Positions 16,970-25,694 of a stretch of DNA of 33,115 nucleotides are shown piece after piece. The stretch is from Clostridium tarantellae (lineage in GTDB: Bacteria > Bacillota > Clostridia > Clostridiales > Clostridiaceae). Within the stretch, counting starts at the first letter, position 1. Each line of letters starts with the position of its first letter. The notes under the pieces were generated by a model, which saw nothing but the letters and a program-made list of their open reading frames with translations, had not been told where the DNA came from and ran no database searches. Both the position numbers and the translations under genes were made by a program. Where the stretch lies: the NCBI RefSeq assembly GCF_009295725.1, contig NZ_WHJC01000009.1:1-33115 (forward strand), given 5' to 3'.

Positions 16970-17009
16970 TCATATATTTATATGATACTCTAATTTATAA
17001 TTTTTACAA
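16970..17009 (-). promoter_or_regulatory. Candidate rodA promoter with overlapping palindrome
   Basis: On the minus strand TTGTAA (17009-17004) and TATCAT (16987-16982) are 16 nt apart. A perfect palindrome, TCATATA-TT-TATATGA (16970-16985), overlaps the -10. The 241-bp gap upstream of rodA otherwise holds only the minE terminator. AT-rich context lowers confidence. Confidence 0.38.
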
Positions 17010-17079
17010 TAATTTTTGTACTTATAAAGTTAAAATACCTTATTTACTCATCATATATTTTATTATTTAAAATTAATAA

Positions 17080-17110
17080 AGGACTTCTCATTTTTAAATG
17101 AGATAGTCCT
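17080..17110. terminator. Hairpin terminator after minE
   Basis: AGGACT (17080-17085) pairs with AGTCCT (17105-17110) and CTCATT (17087-17092) with AATGAG (17097-17102), separated by a small bulge. The better T-run is on the plus-strand side (ATTTTTTTAT) and a weaker one serves the minE direction. It starts 8 nt past the minE stop. Confidence 0.65.
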
Positions 17111-17117
17111 AATTTTT

Positions 17118-17390
17118 TTATCTGCCTTTAATATTTTTAATAGGAATATTAGCTATTAAAGCTGGTGATTCCCCTTCAAGGCTATTTGATTTAGTTACTG
17201 TTATATCTACATCTTCATCATCAATTTCAACATATTTACTTAAAACCTGTAATAACTCAGTTTTTATTTTATCTAATGTATCAGTTGAAAATTCACCTCT
17301 ATCATGTATTAAAATTAATTTTAATCTATCTCTAGCTAAATCTTTTGGCGTAGGCTTATTAGATGAAAACACTTTATTAAAAAAGTCCAT
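17118..17390 (-). CDS. minE: Cell division topological specificity factor MinE
   Basis: Stimulates MinD ATPase and drives MinCD away from midcell. The 90-aa product has the N-terminal membrane/MinD-binding part (DFFNKVFSSNKPTPKDLARDRLKLILIHDR) and the C-terminal topological-specificity domain (VDITVTKSNSLEGESPALIANIPI). The ATG at 17388-17390 follows AGGAGGT. It lies 14 nt after minD. MinE is present in clostridia but absent from Bacillus, which uses DivIVA instead. Confidence 0.95.
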   Translation of the reverse strand: MDFFNKVFSSNKPTPKDLARDRLKLILIHDRGEFSTDTLDKIKTELLQVLSKYVEIDDEDVDITVTKSNSLEGESPALIANIPIKNIKGR

Positions 17391-17404
17391 TATAAAATTA
17401 CCTC

Positions 17405-18202
17405 CTAGCCTCTTTTAAATAATTTAAATATAGAACTAAAAAAACCTTGACTTTCTGTATTTAAATCCATTATAGGCACTTCTTCGCCCATTATTCTTTT
17501 AGCAATATTTCTAAATGCTTTTCCAGCTACCGCCTTATCATCTAATACAATAGGCTCTCCTTTATTTGTAGAAACAGTTATACATCTATCATCAGGAACA
17601 ACTCCTAATAATTTAACAGAAAGAGTTTCTATTATATCTGATATATCTAACATATCTCCTCTTTTTGTCATTTCATAATTTAATCTATTTATAATTACTT
17701 GATGATTTTCTAATCCTTTAGCATCAAGCTTACCAATAACTCTATCAGCATCTCTTACTGATGTTATTTCTGGATTTACAACAACTATAGCTCTATCAGC
17801 TCCAACTATAGCATTTTCAAAACCTTGTTCTATACCTGCTGGACAATCAATTATTACATAATCAAATTCTTGCTTTAATTCATTTACTAGTCTAAGCATT
17901 TGTTGAGGACTAATATCATTTTTATCCTTTGTTTGAGCAGTAGGTAATAAACAAAGATTTGGATATCTTTTATCTTTTATTAATGCTTGCTTTGTTCTAC
18001 ATCTATTTTCAATTACATCTATTATAGTATAAACTATTCTATTTTCTAATCCCATTAATACATCTAAATTTCTTAAACCTGTATCTCCATCAACAACTAC
18101 AACTTTTTTACCTTCTGTTGCTAAAGCAGTTCCTATGTTTGCTGTTGTTGTAGTCTTTCCTACTCCACCTTTTCCTGATGTTACAACTATAGATATTCCC
18201 AT
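17405..18202 (-). CDS. minD: Septum site-determining ATPase MinD
   Basis: ParA-type ATPase that binds the membrane and recruits MinC to block FtsZ rings at the poles. The 265-aa product has the deviant Walker A motif GKGGVGKTT (Lys11, Lys16), DGDTGLRNLDVLMGLENR (switch I region), IIDCPAGIE (Walker B) and a C-terminal amphipathic membrane-targeting helix (FFSSIFKLFKRG). It sits between minC and minE with short gaps. Confidence 0.97.
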   Translation of the reverse strand: MGISIVVTSGKGGVGKTTTTANIGTALATEGKKVVVVDGDTGLRNLDVLMGLENRIVYTIIDVIENRCRTKQALIKDKRYPNLCLLPTAQTKDKNDISPQQMLRLVNELKQEFDYVIIDCPAGIEQGFENAIVGADRAIVVVNPEITSVRDADRVIGKLDAKGLENHQVIINRLNYEMTKRGDMLDISDIIETLSVKLLGVVPDDRCITVSTNKGEPIVLDDKAVAGKAFRNIAKRIMGEEVPIMDLNTESQGFFSSIFKLFKRG

Positions 18203-18229
18203 AAATTTACCTCCATTGTTATATGTATT

Positions 18230-18868
18230 TTAATAAGTGTATTTATTAGGCAAATAAGGCTCAACTATTATTAAGTCTTCTTTAAGTCTTGCTACTTCTG
18301 GATAACCAGGACTATCAATTTCATCAGGAGAAATAGTAATTTTTCCTGCTATAGACATTATTTCTGGCTGTAATTCAAAAGCTGCTATTATTGCTTTTTT
18401 ATTTCCATTATCACCAGCAAAAACACGACCTCTTAAACTCCCTAATACTATTATATTTCCTAAAGCTGATACTTCCGCACCATGATTTACATCTCCAACA
18501 ATAATAATGTTTCCAATATAATTTATTACTTGTCCACTACGCACAGTTTTTCTTATAAATTTAGTTCTTCCTTCATATACTCCTGAAAATGCTTTATCCT
18601 CTTTCTCATCTTTGTCCAAAAAAATACAATCTTTTATTAAAATCTCATCAAATAATACATCTTTTAACTTTCTCATCTGACGTTCATTAATATGTTTTAA
18701 ATTCGTAACTAAAGTTAGCGTTGCCCCTTTATAAAACTTTTTACCTCTACTTAATCTTTCGATCAGCACTTCTAACATTTCTTCAAAGTCCCCAAACTTA
18801 TCCATATTTATTATGGCTTGCAGACCATTTTTGTTTCCTTTTATTAATATTCTTTCATCATACATCAT
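18230..18868 (-). CDS. minC: Septum site-determining protein MinC
   Basis: FtsZ assembly inhibitor recruited by MinD. The 212-aa product has an N-terminal domain ([19 protein letters not shown]) and the C-terminal beta-helix with [26 protein letters not shown] and [14 protein letters not shown], the MinD-binding face. The frame stays open to an ATG at 18925, but GGAGGG lies about 10 nt before the ATG at 18866-18868, and family members begin close to this point. First gene of minC-minD-minE. The 221-bp upstream gap contains several TATAAT boxes without a convincing -35. Confidence 0.93.
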   Translation of the reverse strand: MMYDERILIKGNKNGLQAIINMDKFGDFEEMLEVLIERLSRGKKFYKGATLTLVTNLKHINERQMRKLKDVLFDEILIKDCIFLDKDEKEDKAFSGVYEGRTKFIRKTVRSGQVINYIGNIIIVGDVNHGAEVSALGNIIVLGSLRGRVFAGDNGNKKAIIAAFELQPEIMSIAGKITISPDEIDSPGYPEVARLKEDLIIVEPYLPNKYTY

Positions 18869-19035
18869 GATATTATTACCCTCCAATGCAAACATACCAA
18901 CATATAACTTAATTACATGATACAATGCATCATTATAATAATTCTATTTCTATTATATAAGTTATTTTTAAGTTATTAAAGTATTTTATTACAATATTTT
19001 AATTATTAGTAATTTTTTTCAGAATATTTACGGTA

Positions 19036-19080
19036 TAAAAAAAATAAAACTTGTAATCTATTTATCTTACAAGTTTTATT
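19036..19080 (-). terminator. Strong intrinsic terminator after the downstream PBP2 gene
   Basis: On the minus strand a perfect 14-bp stem, AATAAAACTTGTAA (19080-19067) with TTACAAGTTTTATT (19056-19043), a 10-nt loop, and a following T-run. It separates the mre/PBP2 operon from min. Confidence 0.92.
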
Positions 19081-19089
19081 TCAATTATT

Positions 19090-22059
19090 TTATTCCTCTT
19101 GTTTAATGTCACTAATTTTTTCAGTTACATTTATATTTCCCTTATCTAAGTCTAAATCTTTCTTATTTTCTAGTGGTGGATTTAAAGTGTAATCATAAGA
19201 TATACCATCCATAGTTATTGGCTTATATGATGGATACTTTGCTTTTAATTCATCTCTAAAATAAGTTTCATAAATAGATCTAGCCACTGGTGCACCAAAG
19301 TAACCATGACCACCATCATAAATAACTACTGCTACTGCTATCTTAGGTTTATCTAAAGGAGCAAAAGAAACATAAACTCCAAAATCTGTTCTTCCATATT
19401 GATCTTGATCATTTCTAAAAGTAGCTGTTCCTGTTTTTCCTCCTGTAGTTATTGGAAATCTAGAAAATGTTTGATAACCTGAACCTCCAGATTCATGATT
19501 AACTTTTCTCATACCTTCTTTAATAGCTGCTAAAGTACTTTCAGATATTTTAATGCTATCCTCAACTTCTGGTTTAAAGTCTTCAACTACCTTTCCATCT
19601 GTATCTGTTATTTTATCCACAAGATGTACTTTGTGTCTAGTTCCGCCATTAGCTAAAGTGGCAATATAATTAACTAACTGTACTGGACTAAAGGCATTCA
19701 TACCTTGCCCTATAGATGCATTGGCAAGCTCTACGGGGTTTACTATCTCCCCAGGCATTGAATATACAACCCAAGTAGTAATTTCACTTGCTGTTTTATT
19801 TATTACATCTTCAATATTTTTTCCTGATTGATCTATAGAATTTTTATATTTACCTGAAACTTTATAAAGTTCATTTAATTTATTTGTTAAAGACGTTTTA
19901 ATTTCCTCATAATCCTTAGCAAGACTATCTTTTGCATTAACATTTTTTAATTTATCTGTAACTAGTTTCTTAATATTTGCTTTAATTTCGGCTAAATCTT
20001 CAGAATCTGAATCATTTTTAGCTATATCTACTGGTATAAAATTAACTCCTCTATTTGGAAATACTCCTGCTTCTAAAGCATTTACTAAATCCCATTTAGC
20101 ATAGTAAATTCTTTGTTCTTTATATTGTTCAAAATTATATACTGAACCAAAATTTTCAGCTATTTCAATACCTGTAGCTTTTTTTTCTTTACTATTTGGA
20201 GGTACTCCTAACCCAAATTTCCATGCATACTTAGCAATACTATTTAACCCCTCTATAGGCTCTCCCTTTTCTTTATACTTTTCATAAAGTCTTACTGCTG
20301 AATCATAATAATATGAGTTTGATGATTTCTTTAAAGCAGTTTTTACATCTATAACACCATATGCATTTCCATCTTTCGGAGGAGTTTTACCAAATATATG
20401 AGGATATTTTGTAAAATATTTACCTGAAACATAAATACTTTCATCCGGAGTAAATACACCTTCCTCTAATGCTACTACAGAACTCATAGGTTTAAAAGTA
20501 GAACCTGGAGGTATTAATCCCATAGTGGCATAATTATAAAATGGCTTTGGATATATATCATATTTATCCTCTCTTTGACCATATTTATTCTTAGGGAATA
20601 AATCATCCACACTTTGCTTTAAACTATGTTTATCAATAAATTCTTTCCCGAAACTTTCTAAGTCTGGATTAAAGTATTGCTTTGATAATTCAGGACTTAA
20701 TTCACCTTCTGCAAAAATATTTGGATCAAAGTTTGGATAACTTGCTAAAGCTAAAACTCTACCTGTATCTACTTCTATTGCTACTGTTGCACCTCTTGTT
20801 GCCATTGTAGTATTAACATTTCCTCTAAAAGTATTTTGTAAATATGATAATTGATGCTTAAGCATAGTTTCTGCTGCATATTGTATATTTTTATCAATAG
20901 ATAAATGTACATTCTTACCTGGATAAGTTTCCAAAGCAAATAATTCATCAGTCTTTCTTCCTGCTGAATTTACCTTTACCGTAGTTCCTCCCTTTGTACC
21001 TCTTAATGTGCTTTCAAAAGCAGATTCTATACCAGCTTTACCAATCATATCCGTGGATACATCATAACCTCTTTCTTCATATTTACTTTTATTATCACTA
21101 TTTATAGAGGAAACATACCCTAAAACTGATGAAGCTAACTCATTATAAGGATAATATCTAATAGGTTCTAAATCTACGTCTACCCCTGGAAGATCATTAA
21201 GTTTTTGATAAAATATAAAGGCAGTTTGTTCTTTTATATTTGATGCTATATTTACAGGCTTGAACCCTGAAAAACTTTGCATTTTTATAGCATCTTTTAC
21301 TACTACATATCTTCTTAATTGTCCTAAATCATAATATTTTAATAAGATATCTCTTATTTCTTTTCCTGTTAATGAGGCATACTCTTTAGCTTTTGCTTTT
21401 AAAGCTTCATCTTTATTATAATTAGGATTCTTTTTAAATTCATCTAAAGCATAATAAATACTATATTGCTTTAATAAATAATCAAAGGTTTCTTCTGGAG
21501 TGATTTGTAGAAGTTTTTCATCTATTTTTTCTTCATCTTCTACAGTTAAATCTCCTTCTCCTTTTGGAATAGCTCCTTGTTTTTGAAGCTCTATTTTTAC
21601 CTTTTCATTTAATCCTCTATCTTTTTTAAATCTAAGTTCTAAAGCTATCCTTTGCTCTTCAGAACTTACATTAAAATCAAAATAAAATTTATTATTTTCA
21701 TCTAACTTTAACTGAAACTTATCCTGCATTTTTTCTTCATTTTTGCTTAACATTTCATAAACCTTATCCATAGTGCTATAAAAGTTAGCCTTCGATTCAT
21801 CTGTTTCTGTAAAAGTTAATGTATAAGTCTGTTTATTAGTGGCTAATACATTCCCTTCACTATCGTAAATTTTTCCTCTAGGAGCTGTATCAGACAAAAA
21901 TCTTCTAGCCCTTGTATTAGCTCTTTCTTTGTAATCATCGTACTTAAACACCTGTAAATAAACAAGTCTACAAAGAATTCCTATAAATATAATACTCATT
22001 ATTCCAATAAGTACTGTAAATCTATTTATAGGCTTTTTCTTTTTTTTGTTATTTTTCAT
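19090..22059 (-). CDS. Class B penicillin-binding protein 2 (tandem copy, distal)
   Basis: Membrane-anchored D,D-transpeptidase that cross-links peptidoglycan, probably with RodA. The 989-aa product has a basic N-terminus, one membrane helix (about 15-35), a pedestal domain beginning TAPRGKIYDSEGNVLA, and the transpeptidase domain with S520-T-F-K523, S579-S-N581 and K875-T-G877. The 294 residues between SSN and KTG are far more than in typical PBP2 proteins, owing to a lysine- and glutamate-rich insertion (about 685-790). A further extended region lies at about 100-265. It shares this whole layout with the neighbouring copy at 22253-25177. Start: ATG at 22057-22059 after AGGTGG. The ATG may be reached from the upstream promoter by readthrough or from a local one. 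Confidence 0.93.
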   Translation of the reverse strand: MKNNKKKKKPINRFTVLIGIMSIIFIGILCRLVYLQVFKYDDYKERANTRARRFLSDTAPRGKIYDSEGNVLATNKQTYTLTFTETDESKANFYSTMDKVYEMLSKNEEKMQDKFQLKLDENNKFYFDFNVSSEEQRIALELRFKKDRGLNEKVKIELQKQGAIPKGEGDLTVEDEEKIDEKLLQITPEETFDYLLKQYSIYYALDEFKKNPNYNKDEALKAKAKEYASLTGKEIRDILLKYYDLGQLRRYVVVKDAIKMQSFSGFKPVNIASNIKEQTAFIFYQKLNDLPGVDVDLEPIRYYPYNELASSVLGYVSSINSDNKSKYEERGYDVSTDMIGKAGIESAFESTLRGTKGGTTVKVNSAGRKTDELFALETYPGKNVHLSIDKNIQYAAETMLKHQLSYLQNTFRGNVNTTMATRGATVAIEVDTGRVLALASYPNFDPNIFAEGELSPELSKQYFNPDLESFGKEFIDKHSLKQSVDDLFPKNKYGQREDKYDIYPKPFYNYATMGLIPPGSTFKPMSSVVALEEGVFTPDESIYVSGKYFTKYPHIFGKTPPKDGNAYGVIDVKTALKKSSNSYYYDSAVRLYEKYKEKGEPIEGLNSIAKYAWKFGLGVPPNSKEKKATGIEIAENFGSVYNFEQYKEQRIYYAKWDLVNALEAGVFPNRGVNFIPVDIAKNDSDSEDLAEIKANIKKLVTDKLKNVNAKDSLAKDYEEIKTSLTNKLNELYKVSGKYKNSIDQSGKNIEDVINKTASEITTWVVYSMPGEIVNPVELANASIGQGMNAFSPVQLVNYIATLANGGTRHKVHLVDKITDTDGKVVEDFKPEVEDSIKISESTLAAIKEGMRKVNHESGGSGYQTFSRFPITTGGKTGTATFRNDQDQYGRTDFGVYVSFAPLDKPKIAVAVVIYDGGHGYFGAPVARSIYETYFRDELKAKYPSYKPITMDGISYDYTLNPPLENKKDLDLDKGNINVTEKISDIKQEE

Positions 22060-22068
22060 TCTATTCTA

Positions 22069-22086
22069 CCACCTGTTTCTCATTAA
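22069..22086 (-). pseudogene. Probable remnant of the mreD 3' end upstream of the distal PBP2 gene
   Basis: On the plus strand 22070-22087 (CACCTGTTTCTCATTAAA) matches 25183-25200 (CACCTATTTCTCACTAAA) at 16 of 18 positions. The latter contains the last codons and stop of mreD just upstream of the first PBP2 gene. The same sequence at nearly the same place before the second copy suggests that the duplicated unit started inside mreD. The match is short and also holds the ribosome site, so selection for that site could explain part of it. Confidence 0.5.
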
Positions 22087-22107
22087 AATTCTCTCCTATT
22101 AGCATAT

Positions 22108-22216
22108 AAAAAAATAGGGCTATAAAATCAAAACTTATTATATACATTACTATAAACATAACAATGTTTCAAGAAAATCTATGTATATATTAAAAATTTT
22201 AATTATAAAGCCCTAA
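22108..22216 (-). ncRNA. Nested hairpin with U-tract between the two PBP2 genes
   Basis: In minus-strand RNA three stacked stems can form: AGGGCU (22214-22209) with AGCCCU (22121-22116), extended by UUAU/AUAA; UAUAUACAU (22199-22191) with AUGUAUAUA (22147-22139); and AAACAU (22169-22164) with AUGUUU (22159-22154) around a 4-nt loop. Seven U follow the outer stem. It may be an extended terminator of the first PBP2 gene or an attenuating leader for the second. It fills most of the 193-bp gap. Folding was done by eye only. Confidence 0.5.
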
Positions 22217-22252
22217 TTTTTATTAAATTTAAAGTTTAATTAAATTTCAAAT

Positions 22253-25177
22253 TTATTTTTTCTCTTCATCCTGTTTATTTTCTAAAGGTGGATTTAAAGC
22301 ATAATCATACTTCTCTCCAATTAATGGATTTACAGTTATGTATGATGGAAAATCTTTTTTAATTTCATTTCTAAAATAAGTTTCATAAATAGCTCTAGCT
22401 ATTGGTGCTCCAAAGTAACCATGAATACCATCATAAATAGCTGTTACCACTGCTATTTTAGGCTTATCTATAGGAGCAAAGGAAACATACACTCCAAAAT
22501 CTTTTCTGCCTACTTCATCTTCATTATTAGAAAAGGTAGCTGTTCCAGTTTTACCACATGTTGGTATAGGAAAACTTCCAAAACTACTAAAGCCGGTTCC
22601 TTCAATCTCATTATTACATCTTCTCATTCCTTCTTTAATAGTATCTAAAGTAGTTTTAGAAAAATTAATCTTATCAATAACTTCTGGTTTAAATTCTTCT
22701 ATAACATTTCCATCTGCATCAGTTATTTTATCCACCAAATGAGCCTTATATCTAGTTCCTCCATTAGCTAAAGTAGCTATATAATTTACTATTTGAACAG
22801 GACTAAAAGCATCAATACCTTGTCCTATAGCTGCATAAGCTAACTGTGCTGGACTGTTTATTTCAAAAGCCATAGAATTAACCATCCAATTAGTAATAGC
22901 TAAAGTAGTACTTGATATAGCTTTATCTTTGCTCTTACCTGAAGCCTCAATAGTTTTTCTATATTTATCTGAATTATTATAAATTTCATTTAATATTTCA
23001 ACTACATTTTTTTCAATAGTTTTACAATCTTCCTTAGCAATATCCTTATTTCCTACCAGTTCTAATTCACTAGCTATTAATTTTTTTAGTTTTTCCTTTG
23101 CTGTCGCTAGTTCCTCTGAATCATTTTCATTTTTAGCTATATCTAATGAAGGAAAGGTTAAATTACTTTTATCAAAACAACCATTCTCTAAAGAATTTAC
23201 TAAAGTCCACTTAGAATAATAAATTTTATTCTTTTTAAACCGTTCAAAATTATATACTGAACCAAAATTTTCCGCTATTTCTATACCTGTAGCTGGCTTT
23301 TGCTTTTTATTAGGATCCATTCCTAACCCAAACTTCCAAGCATATTTATATATGGTGTCTAATCCTTCTTTTGGTTTTCCTTCATTGCTATACTTTTTAT
23401 ATAACTTTACTGCTGCATCATAAAAATAAGAGTTAGATGACTTCTGTAATGCTCTTTTAATATTAGTAACTCCATCGCAGTTGCCATCTTTAGGTGGTGT
23501 ATTTTTACCAAATATTTCAGGATATTTTCTAAAATGGTCTTCTCCAAATACAGTTGAATCCGGAGTCACTACTCCTTCTTCTAATGCTACCACAGAAGTC
23601 ATAGGCTTAAAGGTTGAACCAGGAGGTATTAATCCCATAGTGGCATAATTATAAAAAGGCTTTGGATATATATCATATTTATCATCCCTTTGACCATTCT
23701 TATTTTTAGGAAATAAATCCTCTACTGTTTGCTTTAAATTATGTTTAACTATAAATTGTTTTCCAAACTCTTCCAAGTCCGGGCTAAAATATTGCTTTGT
23801 TAACTCTTTGTTTAATTGTCCTTGAGTAAACATATTAGGATCAAAACTTGGATAACTAGCTAAGGCTAATATTCTTCCTGTATTAACCTCTATAGCAACT
23901 GTTGCTCCTCTTGAAGCAAAAGTGGTATCATACCTAGAATCCCTAGAAGCAGCTTGAAGCCATGTTAATTGATCTTTTAGCATATGTTCAGCGGTATATT
24001 GTATATCTCTATCTATGGTTAAACAAACATTTTTCCCTGGATATGTTTCTAATTGAAATAACTCACTAGTCTTTCTACCATCAGCGTTTACCTTTACAGT
24101 TTCTCCACCTTTTTCCCCTTTTAAGGCACTTTCAAAGGCAGATTCTATGCCAGCTCGTCCTATTATATCTGTAGAAATATCATATCCCTTTTCTTCATAT
24201 TTATTTTTACTACTACCATTTATAGAAGATACATATCCAAGTACAGATGCCCCTAATTCTCCATAAGGATAATATCTAATAGGCTCTAAGGATACATTTA
24301 CTCCTGGTAAATCATTAAGCTTTTGATAAAATTCAAAGGCTGTTTTTTCACTTATGTTGCAAGCTATATTTACAGGTTTAAACCCTGAAAAACTCTGAAT
24401 TTTTATAGCATCCTTTACTGCAATATATCTTCTTATTTCCTCTAAACTATACTGTTTTAATAATAAGTTAAATATTTCATCCTCGCTTGCATTTAAATAT
24501 TCTTTAGCCTTTTTCTTTAATTCTACATCTTTAGAATAGTCTTTACTATTTCTAAATTCTTTTAAGGCATAATATGTACCGTATTGCTTAACTAAATATT
24601 TAAAAGTTTCTTCTGGAGTAATTTGTAGAAGTTTTTCATCTACCTTCTCCTCATCCTCCACTGATAATTCTTCATCCCCCTTTGGGATTGCACCTTCTTT
24701 TTGAAGGCTTGCTTTTACTTTTTCATTTAATCCTCTATCCTTTTTAAATCTAAGCTCTAAAGCTCTTTTTTCTTCTGGAGATTGTGCTTTAAAATCAAAG
24801 TAAAAGTTGTTATTTCCATCTAATCTTAGCTGAAACTTGTCCTGCATACTTTCTCCAGTTTCAGTTAACATTTTATGTACTCTATCTACAGTATCATAAA
24901 ATTTCTTTTTTGATTCATCTGTTTCTGTAAAAGTTAAAGTATACGTTTGTTTATTAGTGGCCAATACTTTCCCATTACTATCTAAAATTTTTCCTCTTGG
25001 TGCTGTAGTTGATATAAATTTTATTGCTCTTTTATTAGCTCTTTCTTTATAATTGGTATAATTAATGACTTGTAAATATACAAGTCTACTAATTATAGCA
25101 ATAAAAACTATACACATAATAATAATGAGAATTTTAAATCTATTTTTAGGTTTATTTTTTTTCTTATTGTTATTCAC
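22253..25177 (-). CDS. Class B penicillin-binding protein 2 (tandem copy, proximal)
   Basis: Same family and role as the distal copy. The 974-aa product has one membrane helix (about 14-34), TAPRGKILDSNGKVLA, and the active-site motifs S521-T-F-K524, S580-S-N582 and K876-T-G878, which align almost exactly with the other copy, including the insertion between SSN and KTG. It carries a Cys directly before the last motif (PTCGKTG against TTGGKTG) and lacks the longer acidic C-terminal tail. Start: GTG at 25175-25177, preceded by AGGTG that overlaps the end of mreD, 8 nt from its stop, so it is translated with mreBCD. Substitutions are spread along the whole length, so the duplication is not recent. 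Confidence 0.93.
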   Translation of the reverse strand: MNNNKKKNKPKNRFKILIIIMCIVFIAIISRLVYLQVINYTNYKERANKRAIKFISTTAPRGKILDSNGKVLATNKQTYTLTFTETDESKKKFYDTVDRVHKMLTETGESMQDKFQLRLDGNNNFYFDFKAQSPEEKRALELRFKKDRGLNEKVKASLQKEGAIPKGDEELSVEDEEKVDEKLLQITPEETFKYLVKQYGTYYALKEFRNSKDYSKDVELKKKAKEYLNASEDEIFNLLLKQYSLEEIRRYIAVKDAIKIQSFSGFKPVNIACNISEKTAFEFYQKLNDLPGVNVSLEPIRYYPYGELGASVLGYVSSINGSSKNKYEEKGYDISTDIIGRAGIESAFESALKGEKGGETVKVNADGRKTSELFQLETYPGKNVCLTIDRDIQYTAEHMLKDQLTWLQAASRDSRYDTTFASRGATVAIEVNTGRILALASYPSFDPNMFTQGQLNKELTKQYFSPDLEEFGKQFIVKHNLKQTVEDLFPKNKNGQRDDKYDIYPKPFYNYATMGLIPPGSTFKPMTSVVALEEGVVTPDSTVFGEDHFRKYPEIFGKNTPPKDGNCDGVTNIKRALQKSSNSYFYDAAVKLYKKYSNEGKPKEGLDTIYKYAWKFGLGMDPNKKQKPATGIEIAENFGSVYNFERFKKNKIYYSKWTLVNSLENGCFDKSNLTFPSLDIAKNENDSEELATAKEKLKKLIASELELVGNKDIAKEDCKTIEKNVVEILNEIYNNSDKYRKTIEASGKSKDKAISSTTLAITNWMVNSMAFEINSPAQLAYAAIGQGIDAFSPVQIVNYIATLANGGTRYKAHLVDKITDADGNVIEEFKPEVIDKINFSKTTLDTIKEGMRRCNNEIEGTGFSSFGSFPIPTCGKTGTATFSNNEDEVGRKDFGVYVSFAPIDKPKIAVVTAIYDGIHGYFGAPIARAIYETYFRNEIKKDFPSYITVNPLIGEKYDYALNPPLENKQDEEKK

Positions 25178-25185
25178 GTTTTCAC

Positions 25186-25683
25186 CTATTTCTCACTAAA
25201 TTTCCATTGTTGTTTCATTAATTTTTTATTTGAAAGATTATATACAAAGCCATATAGGAAAAAGGCTAAAATTGTATTATATATTCCTAGTATAAAAAAA
25301 CCTCTAACTGGAATTATCATATGAATTAATTTTCCTATTAAAAATAATCCTAAATACTTTAGTATAGTTAATCCTAAAGTAGTTACTAAAGGTATAAGCC
25401 TTTTATGCTTAAATATATTTTCTCCTATACCAGCTGCTATTAAGCATACTATTAAATTTAATAAACTATTTATGCCAAAAGGATACATAGAATATACATC
25501 CTGTAGCACACCAGAAAATGCACCTATTATAATAGCTTCCCAGTATCCATTTATTAAAGAAAATAATATAGCAAAAGTAAACAAAAGGCTTGGAGTTATG
25601 CCTTTCACACTAAAGAAAGGCATAACTGTGTTATCTAGTATTAAAAGTAATATACATATTAGTAATAAAACTACCCTTTTCAT
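25186..25683 (-). CDS. mreD: Rod shape-determining protein MreD
   Basis: Integral membrane partner of MreC in the elongation complex. The 165-aa product has about five membrane segments and few polar stretches; the segment DVYSMYPFGINSLLNLIVC is typical of the family. The ATG at 25681-25683 follows AGAGGA. It lies between mreC (11 nt upstream) and the proximal PBP2 gene. The identification relies on position as well as sequence, since MreD is weakly conserved. Confidence 0.9.
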   Translation of the reverse strand: MKRVVLLLICILLLILDNTVMPFFSVKGITPSLLFTFAILFSLINGYWEAIIIGAFSGVLQDVYSMYPFGINSLLNLIVCLIAAGIGENIFKHKRLIPLVTTLGLTILKYLGLFLIGKLIHMIIPVRGFFILGIYNTILAFFLYGFVYNLSNKKLMKQQWKFSEK

Positions 25684-25694
25684 AATAAATCCTC

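Noticed and set aside
22066-22083. Five-codon frame (MRNRW) before the distal PBP2 gene as a leader peptide
   Set aside because: It has a GGAGAG site but its sequence is explained by similarity to the mreD end; no regulatory codon run is visible.
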